Source: Kocuria palustris
GTDB taxonomy: Bacteria; Actinomycetota; Actinomycetes; Actinomycetales; Micrococcaceae
DNA length: 64,000 nt
Direction of reading: 5' to 3'
NCBI RefSeq assembly: GCF_007666205.1
Contig: NZ_VDOR01000004.1
Coordinates: 1 to 64,000, forward strand
Under the pieces are notes generated by a model. That model was not told the DNA's origin, did not search any database, and worked only from the letters and a program-made list of their open reading frames with translations. This document shows, piece after piece, positions 35,779 to 45,040 of this stretch; the first letter of the stretch is position 1; every line of letters begins with the position of its first letter. Both the position numbers and the translations under genes were made by a program.

Positions 35779-35864
35779 GGGTGCTCTCCTTGCCTCGAGA
35801 CGAAGTCCTGCCGTGCGTGCTCAGCGTACTCGCGCGGGCCCGTGAATGGTGGGCTGGGACACCC

Positions 35865-37730
35865 TCACCACGCCCGCGCCGCGCCGCCCCCGCCGCGAAC
35901 GGTCTCGGCGGCCGCCACCAGCCCGCGGGGCTCCCGCGCGATGCCCGAGGCGTTGCCGATCCAGTCGTCGGCCTCGCGCGGGGCGAGCTGGTGCCCGAGC
36001 CCCCGGAGCCCGGCGCCGGCGGGGGAGGCGTCGAGCCCGAGATCGGTCTCCTCGCCGTCGGAGGAGTTGCGGGAGCTGAGTCGGGCGGCGGCGATCGCTT
36101 CGACCAGCGGCAGACCGCGCTCGAAGCAGCCGGCGATGATCTGCGCCACGGAGGTGATGATCGTGGCGCCGCCCGGCGTCCCCACGCTCAGGCGCAGGCC
36201 GGCGGCGTCGGTCAGGATCGTGGGGGCCATGGATGAGCGCGGCCGCTTACCCGGGCCGGGCAGATTGGGATCGGGCACCCCGGGCGTGACGGGCACGAAG
36301 TCGAAGTCCGTGAGCTCGTTGTTCAGCAGGAACCCGTGACCGGGAACCGTGATCCCCGAGCCGCCGGTCTGCTCGATCGTCAGCGTGTACGACACGGCAT
36401 TGCCCCAGCGGTCGACCACGTTGAGGTGCGTCGTGGACATGCCCTCGTACGGCTCGGGCTGAGCGGCGCCCATGGCCGCGGGCTGCGCGTAGTCCCCGTC
36501 GGGAACGCCGAAGGGGACCGGACGGGGCTGGGACGACGACGGCCGCAGCAGACGAGCGCGCTCGGCTGCGAAGCCCGCGCCGAGCAGCTCGGCGTAGGGC
36601 ACCTCCGGGACATCGCCGACCCAGCGGTTGCGATCGGCGAAGGCCGTCGCACAGGCCTCAGAGAAGCGATGCAGGTAATCGGTCTCGCCCAGCTGCGCCA
36701 GGCCGATGCCGGTGCTGAGCTCGTACTGCTCGAGCAGGTTCAGGATCTCGCCCACGGCCGCGCCGCCGGAGCTCGAACCGGCCATGCCGAACACGGTCAT
36801 CCCGCGGTACGCGCTCACGGTCGGAGCTCGCAGGATCGGAGCGTAGGAGGCGAGGTCGGCGGCTGTCATGGGGCTGCCCCCGACCTCGTGGCCGGGCGCG
36901 GTCGTGGGGCGGTTCGCCTCGGCCAGCAGGGCGGCTCCTACGGATCCCCGGTAGAAGACGTCCGTGCCGTGCTGCCGCAGCAGTCGGTACACGTCGGCGA
37001 GGTCGGGGTTGACGAAGGTGCTTCCCACGGGAGGGGCCTCCCCGTCGCGCAGGAACACCCGGGCGGTCTCCGGGAAGCGGGAGAAGCGCTCGGCATTCTC
37101 GGCGGTCTGGTCGTGGAAGTTCTGATCCACGACGAAGCCCGCCAGAGCGAGCTGCTCGGCGGGCAGCAGGAGGGACGCGAGCGGGAGCGTGCCGAAGCGC
37201 TGGGCGGCCAGGGCCCACGTGGCGGGGGTGCCGGGGACGCCGATCGAGAGCCCGGAGCTCACGACGGCGTCGAAGTCGAGCTCCGCACCCGCCCCGTCCG
37301 TGAACTGGGCCTCCGTGAAGCTCATGGGCGCGGTCTCGCGGCCGTCGATCGTGTGCACCAGCCCCGTGGCGGCCTCGCGGAAGACCAGGTAGCCGCCTCC
37401 GCCGATGCCGCACGAGTACGGCTCGGTGACCCCGAGCGCGGCGGCCACGGCGATCGCGGCATCCACTGCGTTGCCGCCCTGCTGCAGGATCCTCAGCCCG
37501 ATCTCGCTGGCATAGGGGTCGACGCTGGCGACGGCCGCCGTGGTCCCGACCGCCTCGTTCGCCTTCGGCGGCTCCGGAACCGGGCCGCCCACCGGGGACG
37601 CCGGGGCGGGACCACCCGGGCCGGGCGCGGCCGCGATGGCCTGGCCCGCGCCGAGCGCGCCGGCGCCGAGCGCCGCCCCGGCCGCGAGGGCCGCTCGTCG
37701 GGTGACTCGTCCGATGCTGTCCTGCGCCAT
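35865..37730 (-). CDS. ggt: Gamma-glutamyltransferase, exported
   Basis: The 621-aa Ntn-hydrolase cleaves gamma-glutamyl bonds outside the cell. The N-terminus is a twin-arginine signal: RVTRRAALAAGAALGAGALG with AxA near residue 33. The precursor is cut before the catalytic threonine of STTHLNVVDRWGNAVSYTLT (about residue 431), giving large and small subunits. The oxyanion glycines (SSSGGAAVGE) and PGHGFLLNNELTDFD are present. The start ATG has a GGAGG site. Mycothiol-using actinobacteria lack glutathione as main thiol, so the likely substrates are gamma-glutamyl peptides taken as nutrient. The Tat genes needed for export are at 59131-60526. Confidence 0.94.
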   Translation of the reverse strand: MAQDSIGRVTRRAALAAGAALGAGALGAGQAIAAAPGPGGPAPASPVGGPVPEPPKANEAVGTTAAVASVDPYASEIGLRILQQGGNAVDAAIAVAAALGVTEPYSCGIGGGGYLVFREAATGLVHTIDGRETAPMSFTEAQFTDGAGAELDFDAVVSSGLSIGVPGTPATWALAAQRFGTLPLASLLLPAEQLALAGFVVDQNFHDQTAENAERFSRFPETARVFLRDGEAPPVGSTFVNPDLADVYRLLRQHGTDVFYRGSVGAALLAEANRPTTAPGHEVGGSPMTAADLASYAPILRAPTVSAYRGMTVFGMAGSSSGGAAVGEILNLLEQYELSTGIGLAQLGETDYLHRFSEACATAFADRNRWVGDVPEVPYAELLGAGFAAERARLLRPSSSQPRPVPFGVPDGDYAQPAAMGAAQPEPYEGMSTTHLNVVDRWGNAVSYTLTIEQTGGSGITVPGHGFLLNNELTDFDFVPVTPGVPDPNLPGPGKRPRSSMAPTILTDAAGLRLSVGTPGGATIITSVAQIIAGCFERGLPLVEAIAAARLSSRNSSDGEETDLGLDASPAGAGLRGLGHQLAPREADDWIGNASGIAREPRGLVAAAETVRGGGGAARAW

Positions 37731-37806
37731 GTCCGCCTCCGCTGCTCGTGCACTCGTCGAGTGTGACGCATGACACGGTACGCCTGGTCGCCGAGCCTCG
37801 GTATCG

Positions 37807-39018
37807 TCAGCGGCGGCGGTCCTGCCGCGCCAGCAGCAGGGCGCAGATCAGTCCCAGGGCGATCCACAGCCCCGTCAGGCCGAGCACGCCGGCCCATCCC
37901 GCGCTGCTCCAGATGCGAGTGGACAGCGTCCCGGAGACCGAGCTGCCCGCGTAGTAGAAGATCAGGTACAGGCTCGAGGCCCTCGCGGTGTCCATCCCGC
38001 TGCGGTGCGCTCCGTCCACGGCCCATCCGCTGCACACGGAGTGCGCGGCGAAGAACGCGAAGGTCAGCAGCCCGAGCCCGGCCAGGACCGGCAGCACGGC
38101 ATCGGGCGTCGTCAGCGCGGCGCCCGCGGCCATCCCGCCCATGCCCGCGGCGACGGCCAGGGGTCGGCCGGCCCGCTCCGCGAGCCGGCGGGAGAAGGCG
38201 GGAGCGAGCAGCCCCGCGGGATAGGCCAGGTAGAGCACGGCGGCCTGCTCCGGGGTCATCGAGAACGGCTCGGCCTCCAGGCGCAGCGAGACCGCGTTGT
38301 AGAGGCCCACGAACACGGCCATGGCGGCGAAGCCCAGTCCGCACACCAGGGCGATCCTGCCGCTGCGCAGGAGCCCGAACGTCCCGGTGACGATGTCGCC
38401 GACCGAGAACGGGGAGCGCGACGGGCGGTCCCCGGGAAGCAGGAGCACGACGGCGGCTCCCACGAGGATCGAGAACATCCCCAGCACGAGCGTCACGAGC
38501 TGCCAGCCCCCGAGCCCGGCCAGCGGCCCGGGCAGCAGCCGGCCGGCGGCTCCGCCCAGTCCCGTGCCCATGATGTAGACGGCATTGGCCTTGGCGTGGG
38601 CGGAGGAGGCCACCTTCTCGCGCAGGTAGGCCAGGGCGATCGCCGGCAGGCCGGCCAGGGCGACGCCGGCGGCCGCGCGCAGGACGAGGAAGGTCTCCCA
38701 GCTCGGGGCGACGGCGCAGACGGCGCTGAGCGCCCCCGAGACGATGAGCGAGCCGGCCATCACCCAGATGCGCCCCAGGTGATCCGCCAGGGGCCCGGCC
38801 ATGAGCAGGCCGAGGATCATGGCCGTCGTCGTGGCGGACAGTGCGGTGCCCGTGGCGCCCTCGTCCACGCCGAACGCGCCCGCGAGCTCGGGCAGCAGCG
38901 GCTGCACGAAGTAGATCAGCGCGAAGTTCGCCAGACCGCCCAGGGACAGCACGGCCAGCACGCGCCGATAGCCGGCCGATCCCGCGGGGAAGCCCTCCTC
39001 GGGGCGGCTCACCGACAT
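37807..39018 (-). CDS. MFS transporter, 12-helix, drug/solute exporter type
   Basis: The start chosen is ATG 39018 (MSVSRPEEGFPAGS), with GGAGGCG upstream; ATG 39036 would add six residues. The 403-aa protein has twelve transmembrane helices and the MFS loop-2 motif MAGPLADHLGRIWVM (about residues 70-84). The type resembles YnfM/AraJ-like exporters of the DHA1 group. The second half begins near residue 205 after a short cytoplasmic loop. It is separated by about 75 bases from ggt on the same strand and might share a transcript. It is divergent from arc. Substrate is unknown. Confidence 0.87.
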   Translation of the reverse strand: MSVSRPEEGFPAGSAGYRRVLAVLSLGGLANFALIYFVQPLLPELAGAFGVDEGATGTALSATTTAMILGLLMAGPLADHLGRIWVMAGSLIVSGALSAVCAVAPSWETFLVLRAAAGVALAGLPAIALAYLREKVASSAHAKANAVYIMGTGLGGAAGRLLPGPLAGLGGWQLVTLVLGMFSILVGAAVVLLLPGDRPSRSPFSVGDIVTGTFGLLRSGRIALVCGLGFAAMAVFVGLYNAVSLRLEAEPFSMTPEQAAVLYLAYPAGLLAPAFSRRLAERAGRPLAVAAGMGGMAAGAALTTPDAVLPVLAGLGLLTFAFFAAHSVCSGWAVDGAHRSGMDTARASSLYLIFYYAGSSVSGTLSTRIWSSAGWAGVLGLTGLWIALGLICALLLARQDRRR

Positions 39019-39119
39019 CCGATCATTCGCCTCCATTGTGACGCCGCGCCGTCATGCGGCGGCGCATCCATATTCCGAGCCGGAAGAGTCGGGGCGGCCC
39101 GGCAACTCCCTGTGCCGAG

Positions 39120-39149
39120 TGTGACGCAGTGCATGGACGGGCATAAGGT
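39120..39149 (+). promoter_or_regulatory. Possible promoter of the arc-dop-pup-pafA operon
   Basis: TGTGAC (39120-39125) and TAAGGT (39144-39149) are 18 bases apart and about 85 bases before the arc start. The pair resembles the tRNA-Leu promoter (TGTGAC / TAAAGT). This is a visual assignment only. Confidence 0.4.
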
Positions 39150-39233
39150 GACCCTCAGGCACTCGCGCGGGCGCGCTCATCGACGGAGCCGCCCGGCACG
39201 CACAGCACCGTACGCCCTCGCGACGAGATCAGG

Positions 39234-40970
39234 ATGGCCCGCACCATGACCGAACGCCCCGCCGGAGCAGGATCCGACAGCACCGCGCAGGACCATGCGC
39301 TGGCCACGGCCCGCCGCCAGGTCGCGCTGGTGCGGGACGAGAAGCGCAGCCTGGATCGTCAGCTGGCCACCGCCGGCGAGCAGAACCGGAAGCTGCGCAC
39401 GGCGCTCGAGGCGGCCCGCGGTCAGATCGAGCAGCTCAAGAAGTTCCTGGCCAACGAGGTCGAGGTGCCGCTGTCGATCGCCACGCTCGTGCGGGTGATC
39501 CCGCCGAGCAGCACGGTCGGCTCGGCCACCCTGACGGCCGATGTCCAGGTGTCCGGGCGCCTCGTGCGCTGCCCGGTCTCGCCGCTGATCACCACCGCGG
39601 GGCAGCTCGAGCCCGGGCGCCAGGTGCTCATGAACGAGAACTCGACCGTCGTGGCGGTGCTCGGCTACGAGCAGGCCGGCGACCTGGGCGTGGTCCAGGA
39701 GGTGCTGGACGCCACGCGCCTGGTCGTGGGCGGGCGCACCGGCGACGACCGCGTCCTGCGCATGTCGGGAGCGCTGCGCAAGCGCAGGCCCCGGCCCGGG
39801 CAGATGGTCTCGATCGACTCCCGCAACGGCATGGCCCTGGAGATCGTCGAGCGACAGGACATGGAGCAGCTCGTGCTGGAGGAGGTGCCCGACATCCGCT
39901 ACACGGACATCGGCGGCCTCGGCCCGCAGATCGAGGCCATCCAGGACGCCGTCGAGCTGCCCTTCCTGCATCCCGAGCTCTACCGCCAGCACCAGCTCAC
40001 CCCGCCCAAGGGCATCCTGCTCTACGGCCCTCCCGGCAACGGCAAGACCATGATCGCCAAGGCCGTGGCCCGCTCCCTGGCCGAGCGCGCCGCCGAGCAG
40101 TCCGGGCGCTCGGAGGCCAAGGGCTACTTCCTGAACATCAAGGGGCCCGAGCTGCTCGACAAGTACGTGGGGGAGACGGAGCGCCAGATCCGGCAGATCT
40201 TCTCCCGCGCGCGCGAGCAGGCGGCCGCCGGCGTGCCGGTCGTCGTGTTCTTCGACGAGATGGAGTCGCTGTTCCGCACGCGCGGCTCGGGCGTCTCCTC
40301 GGACGTCGAGACCACGATCGTCCCGCAGCTGCTCACGGAGATGGACGGCGTCGAGCAGCTCGACAACGTCATCATCGTGGGCGCCACCAACCGCGAGGAC
40401 ATGATCGACCCCGCTGTGCTGCGCCCCGGGCGCCTGGACGCCAAGATCCGGATCGACCGCCCCACGGCCGAGGGGGCCCGCGAGATCTTCGGGCTCTACC
40501 TGACGCCGAACCTGCCGCTGCGCCAGGAGGAGATCATCGACGCCGGCTCGCGCGAGGCCGCCCTGGAGCAGCTCATCGAGGTCGGCGTGAGCACCATGTA
40601 CGCCCAGGACGACTCGACGCGGTTCCTGGAGATCTCGTACAAGGACGGCTCCCGCGAGACCCTCTGGTTCTCCGACTTCACCTCCGGCGCGGTGATCCGC
40701 AACGTCGTGGACCGGGCCAAGAAGATGGCGATCAAGGACCTGCTCACGCACCAGGTCCGGGGCCTGTCCCAGGAGCACCTGCGCCGGGCGGTGGCCGAGG
40801 AGTTCCTGGAGCAGCAGGACCTGCCCGACACCTCGGACCCCGACGAGTGGGCCCGCATCTCGGGGCGCCGCAAGGACACCATCGCGGACCTGCGCTTCGT
40901 GCTGCACCGCGGCTCCCGCGCCACGGCGGGCTCCGCCGGGGCCGCCGAGGCGGAAGGGGGCCGGGCATGA
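39234..40970 (+). CDS. arc: AAA ATPase forming ring-shaped complexes (proteasome-associated ATPase)
   Basis: This is the Arc/Mpa unfoldase that recognises pupylated proteins. The 578-aa product has an N-terminal coiled coil (about residues 15-75) that in this family binds Pup. Tandem OB folds follow (about 80-215), then one AAA domain with Walker A GPPGNGKT (about 265), Walker B VVFFDEME and arginine-finger region RPGRLDAKIRI. The C-terminus ends EAEGGRA. The GQYL-type tail that docks Mpa onto the 20S core is absent, in line with the missing prcBA genes. It overlaps dop by four bases (ATGA). Confidence 0.95.
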   Translation: MARTMTERPAGAGSDSTAQDHALATARRQVALVRDEKRSLDRQLATAGEQNRKLRTALEAARGQIEQLKKFLANEVEVPLSIATLVRVIPPSSTVGSATLTADVQVSGRLVRCPVSPLITTAGQLEPGRQVLMNENSTVVAVLGYEQAGDLGVVQEVLDATRLVVGGRTGDDRVLRMSGALRKRRPRPGQMVSIDSRNGMALEIVERQDMEQLVLEEVPDIRYTDIGGLGPQIEAIQDAVELPFLHPELYRQHQLTPPKGILLYGPPGNGKTMIAKAVARSLAERAAEQSGRSEAKGYFLNIKGPELLDKYVGETERQIRQIFSRAREQAAAGVPVVVFFDEMESLFRTRGSGVSSDVETTIVPQLLTEMDGVEQLDNVIIVGATNREDMIDPAVLRPGRLDAKIRIDRPTAEGAREIFGLYLTPNLPLRQEEIIDAGSREAALEQLIEVGVSTMYAQDDSTRFLEISYKDGSRETLWFSDFTSGAVIRNVVDRAKKMAIKDLLTHQVRGLSQEHLRRAVAEEFLEQQDLPDTSDPDEWARISGRRKDTIADLRFVLHRGSRATAGSAGAAEAEGGRA

Positions 40971-42604
40971 GCGTGCGCCGCATCATGGGCGCGGAGACCG
41001 AGTTCGGGGTCCTGGCCCCCGGTCGGCCGCAGGCCAACTCGACCGTGCTGTCCACCCGCGCCGTGACCGCCTACGCGGCTCTCGTGGCCCGCGAGCTCGG
41101 GGCTCGGGGAGACGGCGCCGTGGACTTCGACTACAGCTCCGAGACCCCGCTGCGCGATGCCCGCGGCTTCGAGATGGACCGCGCCCAGGCCCACCCCACG
41201 CAGCTGACCGACTCCGCGCCCGTGCTCACGAGCGAGGAGATCGCGGCCGAGGCCCTGACCGAGGCCGGGATGTGGGGGGAGCACACGGCGCAGGTCGTGA
41301 TGAACACGGTCCTGCCCAACGGCGCGCGGCTCTACGTGGATCACTCGCACCCCGAGTACTCCTCGCCCGAGGTCATGACCCCGCGCGAGGCCGCGCTCTA
41401 CGACCTGGCCGGCGATCGCGTGGGCGCGGCCGTCGTCGCGGCCCTGCAGGCCACGGCGGAGGCCTCCGACCTGCAGCCGGTGCACCTCTACAAGAACAAC
41501 ACCGACGGCAAGTCGTCGTCCTACGGCGCGCACGAGAACTACACCGTTCCGCGCGACATCGACGACGACGCCCTGACGGCCGCGCTGCTGCCGTTCTTCG
41601 CGTCCCGCCAGGTGATCTGCGGAGCCGGGCGCGTGGGGATCGGGCCGAGCAGCGAGGTCGCCGGGTTCCAGCTCAGCCAGCGCGCGGACTTCTTCGAGCG
41701 GATGGTGGGCCTGGAGACCACGGTGCGCCGGCCCATGGTCAACACCCGCGACGAGCCCCATGCCGACGATCTCAAGTACCGGCGCCTGCACGTGATCATC
41801 GGCGACGCCAACCTGGCCCACTGGTCCCAGGTCCTCAAGTTCGGCACCACCTCGCTCGTGCTGCGCCTCGTGGAGCAGGGCCGGCAGCCGCGGATCGAGC
41901 TCAACGAGCCGGTCGTCGCCCTCCACACGATCAGCCACGACCCGACCCTGCAGGTCACAGTGGGTCAGCGCGACGGGGCCCCGCTGACGGGTCTGCAGAT
42001 CCAGCGCCGCTACCTCGAGGCCGCAGAGGCCATGGAGACCGCCGGGGGAGCGACCCCCGACGAGGACACCGCCGAGATCCTGAGCATGTGGCGCGAGGCC
42101 CTCGACACCCTCGAGACCGACCCCATGGCCATGGCAGACCGCCTGGACTGGGTCGCCAAGCTGCAGCTGCTCGAGGGCTATCGCGAACGCGGGGGGCTGT
42201 CGTGGGACGATGCCAAGCTGGCGATGATCGACGTCCAGTACCACGACATCCGCCCCGAGAAGGGGCTCAGCCGCAAGCTCGAGGCCGCCGGGCGGCTGCG
42301 CTGGCTCTTCGACGAGGAGCAGATCGCCGCCGCCATGTGGACCCCTCCGGCCGACACCCGGGCGGACTTCCGCGGCCGCGTGGTCGCCCGGTTCCCGGAT
42401 CAGGTCGTCGCCGCCGGCTGGGACACGGTCGCCCTCGAGCTGCCAGGCCTGCGGCGAGGGGCGCGGATCGCCATGCCGGAGCCGGCCGAGCTGACCCGGC
42501 GCCAGACCGAGCACTGGTGGGCCGCCCAGGACGTCGAGGCGTTCGTCGAGCGGATCCGGCAGGACCGGCCGGATCTGGTGGAGATCTCGGCCCGCATCGG
42601 CTGA
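40967..42604 (+). CDS. dop: Pup deamidase/depupylase
   Basis: Dop converts the C-terminal Gln of Pup to Glu and also removes Pup from substrates. The 545-aa product starts MSVRRIMGAETEFGVLAPGR; the ETEFG motif carries the metal and ATP ligand of the carboxylate-amine-ligase-like fold shared with PafA. Further marks are NGARLYVDHSHPEYSSPEV, NNTDGKSSSYGAHENYTV and NTRDEPHAD. It is somewhat longer than the ~500 residues usual for Dop. Translation is coupled to arc. The pup gene follows after 55 bases and ends in Gln, so Dop activity is required for tagging. Confidence 0.96.
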   Translation: MSVRRIMGAETEFGVLAPGRPQANSTVLSTRAVTAYAALVARELGARGDGAVDFDYSSETPLRDARGFEMDRAQAHPTQLTDSAPVLTSEEIAAEALTEAGMWGEHTAQVVMNTVLPNGARLYVDHSHPEYSSPEVMTPREAALYDLAGDRVGAAVVAALQATAEASDLQPVHLYKNNTDGKSSSYGAHENYTVPRDIDDDALTAALLPFFASRQVICGAGRVGIGPSSEVAGFQLSQRADFFERMVGLETTVRRPMVNTRDEPHADDLKYRRLHVIIGDANLAHWSQVLKFGTTSLVLRLVEQGRQPRIELNEPVVALHTISHDPTLQVTVGQRDGAPLTGLQIQRRYLEAAEAMETAGGATPDEDTAEILSMWREALDTLETDPMAMADRLDWVAKLQLLEGYRERGGLSWDDAKLAMIDVQYHDIRPEKGLSRKLEAAGRLRWLFDEEQIAAAMWTPPADTRADFRGRVVARFPDQVVAAGWDTVALELPGLRRGARIAMPEPAELTRRQTEHWWAAQDVEAFVERIRQDRPDLVEISARIG

Positions 42605-42659
42605 GGCCGGCGGCGCATCAGCCGCATCGCATCGACAGATCGAGAGAAGGAGCAAGGAC

Positions 42660-42875
42660 ATGGCACAGGAGCGCATCCAGCCGAACAGCCCGCAGCGACG
42701 CGACGAGGAGGCCGAGCCCGCGGGACCGGCTCCCGCTCCGGGCGGCGGCGGTCCGTCGGCGGCGGCCCAGGCCCAGAGCAGCCAGGCCGACGACATCCTG
42801 GCCGACATCGATTCGGTGCTCGAGGCCAATGCCGAGGAGTTCGTGAAGGGCTTCGTGCAGAAGGGCGGTCAGTGA
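42660..42875 (+). CDS. pup: Prokaryotic ubiquitin-like protein Pup
   Basis: The 71-aa, largely disordered protein carries the conserved C-terminal half: ADDILADIDSVLEANAEEFV followed by KGFVQKGGQ. The final residue is Gln, so Dop must deamidate it before PafA can link it to lysines. The N-terminal 40 residues are Gly/Pro/Ala/Gln-rich and longer-spaced than the 64-aa mycobacterial Pup. A strong GAGAAGGAGC ribosome site precedes ATG 42660. It lies between dop and pafA, with pafA starting 5 bases after the stop. Confidence 0.97.
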   Translation: MAQERIQPNSPQRRDEEAEPAGPAPAPGGGGPSAAAQAQSSQADDILADIDSVLEANAEEFVKGFVQKGGQ

Positions 42876-42879
42876 CCCG

Positions 42880-44355
42880 ATGGATCAGCGGATCATCGGC
42901 GTCGAGACCGAGTTCGGGATCATCCACACTCCGCGCCGCGACGCCGGGCCCGGTGAGCCCGCGCGGACGCTGAGCCCGGACGACGCGGCCCGGCTGCTCT
43001 TCCACCCCATCGTGGACTGGGGCCGGTCCTCCAACCTGTTCCTGCCCAACGGGGCGCGACTCTACTTGGACGTCGGCGCCCATCCGGAGTACGCCACCGC
43101 GGAATGCGCGACCCTTCAGGACGTGGTCGCGCAGGACCGCGCCGGCGAGCTCATCGTCGACCGGATGCGCCGTGCGCTGGAGGCCAGGCTGGCCGAGGAC
43201 GGGACCGGCGGGTCGGTCTACCTCTTCAAGACCAATGTGGACAGCTCGGGGAACTCGTTCGGCTCCCACGAGAACTACATGATCGGCCGCGGCACACGCT
43301 TCGCGCGGCTCGTCTCGACCCTGATCCCGTTCCTGGTCACCCGCCAGCTCTACTCCGGGACGGGCCGCATCCATCCCGAGGGCCCGGCCGTGTTCGGGGA
43401 GGGCCGCAGCTTCGGCGCCGGAACCGGGGAGCCCTCGTTCTCGTTCTCGCAGCGCGCCGACCACATCTGGGAGGACGCGTCGTCGTCGACCACCCGGGCG
43501 CGCCCGCTGATCAACACGCGCGACGAGCCGCACGGCGACTCGGAGCGCTTCCGGCGGCTGCACGTCATCGTGGGCGATTCCACGATGTCGACCGCGACCA
43601 CGGCGCTGCGCCTGGGCGTCACCGATCTCATGCTGCGGATGATCGAGTCCGGGCACCCCATGGCGGACCGGACGCTGAACTCGCCGGCCCTGGCCCTGCG
43701 GCAGATCTCGCACGATCCGACAGGCACCTTCCAGGTGGCCATGCGCGACGGCCGGACCCGCTCGGCGCTGGATCTGCAGCGCGAGTACTGGGAGGAGGCC
43801 TCCCGGTTCGTGCAGGCCAACGGCGCCCACCACGACCGCGTGGACTGGCTGCTCGATCTCTGGGCCCGCAGCCTCGAGGCCGTGGAGCGCCAGGACGCGA
43901 CGGGCATCGACACGGAGATCGACTGGGCGATCAAGAAGAAGCTCATCGACTCCTGGTGCGAGCGCAATGGCGCGGACTACAGCCACCCGCGCGTCGCGCA
44001 GCTCGATCTGATGTACCACGACATCGCCGCCGGCCGCGGCCTGTTCCGCATGCTCGAGCAGCGCGGGATGGCCGCCCGGCTGCCCGGCTTCGAGGACGCG
44101 GATGCAGAGGCAGCGGTCGACGAGCCCCCGGCCACCCGCGCGGCGCTGCGCGGCGCACTGGTCCGGGCCGGCATGGAGGCCGGAGTCCACTTCACCGCCG
44201 ACTGGGTGAACATGAAGGTCAACGGGCCGACGCAGCGCGCGATCGCGCTGCGCGATCCGTTCGCCACGCAGGACGAGGCGGCCGAGGAGCTGCTCGCCGC
44301 CCTGCGCGCCGAGCGCACCGCCGATGTCTCCCCGTCGCCCCTGCCCGCGGTCTGA
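42880..44355 (+). CDS. pafA: Pup-protein ligase
   Basis: PafA joins the C-terminal Glu of Pup to substrate lysines using ATP. The 491-aa product starts MDQRIIGVETEFGIIHTPRR; the ETEFG loop and NGARLYLDVGAHPEYATAEC, NSFGSHENYMIGRG and NTRDEPHGD match the PafA/Dop superfamily. It starts 5 bases after the pup stop, so no 20S proteasome genes lie between them, unlike in mycobacteria. The C-terminal domain (about 400-491) folds over the ATP site in known structures. A 19-bp perfect terminator stem closes the operon. Confidence 0.96.
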   Translation: MDQRIIGVETEFGIIHTPRRDAGPGEPARTLSPDDAARLLFHPIVDWGRSSNLFLPNGARLYLDVGAHPEYATAECATLQDVVAQDRAGELIVDRMRRALEARLAEDGTGGSVYLFKTNVDSSGNSFGSHENYMIGRGTRFARLVSTLIPFLVTRQLYSGTGRIHPEGPAVFGEGRSFGAGTGEPSFSFSQRADHIWEDASSSTTRARPLINTRDEPHGDSERFRRLHVIVGDSTMSTATTALRLGVTDLMLRMIESGHPMADRTLNSPALALRQISHDPTGTFQVAMRDGRTRSALDLQREYWEEASRFVQANGAHHDRVDWLLDLWARSLEAVERQDATGIDTEIDWAIKKKLIDSWCERNGADYSHPRVAQLDLMYHDIAAGRGLFRMLEQRGMAARLPGFEDADAEAAVDEPPATRAALRGALVRAGMEAGVHFTADWVNMKVNGPTQRAIALRDPFATQDEAAEELLAALRAERTADVSPSPLPAV

Positions 44356-44400
44356 CGCGGCGGCGGCAGCTGGAAGGGGCTCGAAGGCCCGACGAGGACG

Positions 44401-44441
44401 CCGCAGGGCCCCGGACCGCGAGGCGGTCCGGGGCCCTGCGG
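44401..44441. terminator. Terminator after pafA
   Basis: A perfect 19-bp stem (44401-44419 with 44423-44441) with a 3-base loop GAG. It lies 46 bases after the pafA stop and faces the convergent small gene 44474-44704, so it can end both transcripts. Confidence 0.8.
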
Positions 44442-44473
44442 CCCGCCCGGCGCGATGCGCGGGCGAGCGGCTG

Positions 44474-44704
44474 TCAGGCGGCGAGCTGGAGGGCGTCGCC
44501 GGCCGCGGCGCGGCAGACGGTGTGAGCGCATTCGACGGCCTCCTGGAAGCTGCCGAAGCTGCGTCGGGCCAGGAGCGCTCCATCGTGGCGGCGGACCGTC
44601 ATGGTCCACTTGGGACGACGACGCAGCCCGGCCAGGAAACCGGTGCGGATCGAGACGACCGGCAGCGACGCGGTCGAGCGGGGCTCGGGCTGGGTGGGGC
44701 GCAC
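44474..44704 (-). CDS. Small protein, 76 aa, function unknown
   Basis: The start is GTG 44704 behind an AGGAG site at about 8 bases. The product begins RPTQPEPRSTASLPVV, continues with a basic stretch FLAGLRRRPKWTMTVRRHD, and ends with an amphipathic helix and two cysteines (VECAHTVCRAAAGD). There is no signal peptide or membrane segment. The order of a beta-like segment (WTMTVRRHDGALLARRSFG) and a helix looks like a compact domain, but I do not recognise it. A good promoter with an inverted repeat lies about 150 bases upstream. It converges on pafA. Confidence 0.6.
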   Translation of the reverse strand: MRPTQPEPRSTASLPVVSIRTGFLAGLRRRPKWTMTVRRHDGALLARRSFGSFQEAVECAHTVCRAAAGDALQLAA

Positions 44705-45040
44705 GGCGGATCTCCTGTGCTGACCGGCCTGGGGGAGGGCACGGCCTCGGGGGAGGCATCGGCGGGAGGCCGACGCGGCAGGGGGCAGTCGTGCGGTCAT
44801 CGGTCCCCGCGGTCGGACAGAGACCCCCGGGGCGACGGCGCGCAGGCCGAACCTCAGGCTAGCCGTCCCCCTATTCGGTGACAAGCATGACTTGTCATCG
44901 GAAGCGATGCCTTTCGGGCACTCAGCCCGGCCGCCCGTGCCTCCGGGCACCGGGCCGTGCTCGGCGCGTCCCGGCTGGACAGGCCGCCGCGGTCGTCCGA
45001 CGATGACAGGACCACCGCCACTCGACCCCAGGAGCTTCGC
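44705..45040. other. Divergent intergenic region before the M20 peptidase gene
   Basis: These 336 bases separate the minus-strand 76-aa gene from the M20 peptidase. They hold the minus-strand promoter and inverted repeat described at 44856-44897 and, next to the right-hand gene, the CAGGAG ribosome site at about 45030. Overlapping open frames read as noise. No promoter for the peptidase gene could be fixed. Confidence 0.4.
44856..44897 (-). promoter_or_regulatory. Promoter and inverted repeat upstream of the 76-aa gene
   Basis: On the minus strand TTGTCA (44884-44879) and TAGCCT (44861-44856) are exactly 17 bases apart, a good promoter. The -35 is part of the perfect inverted repeat TGACAAG-N5-CTTGTCA (44879-44897), placed like an operator for a repressor or activator. 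Confidence 0.55.
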
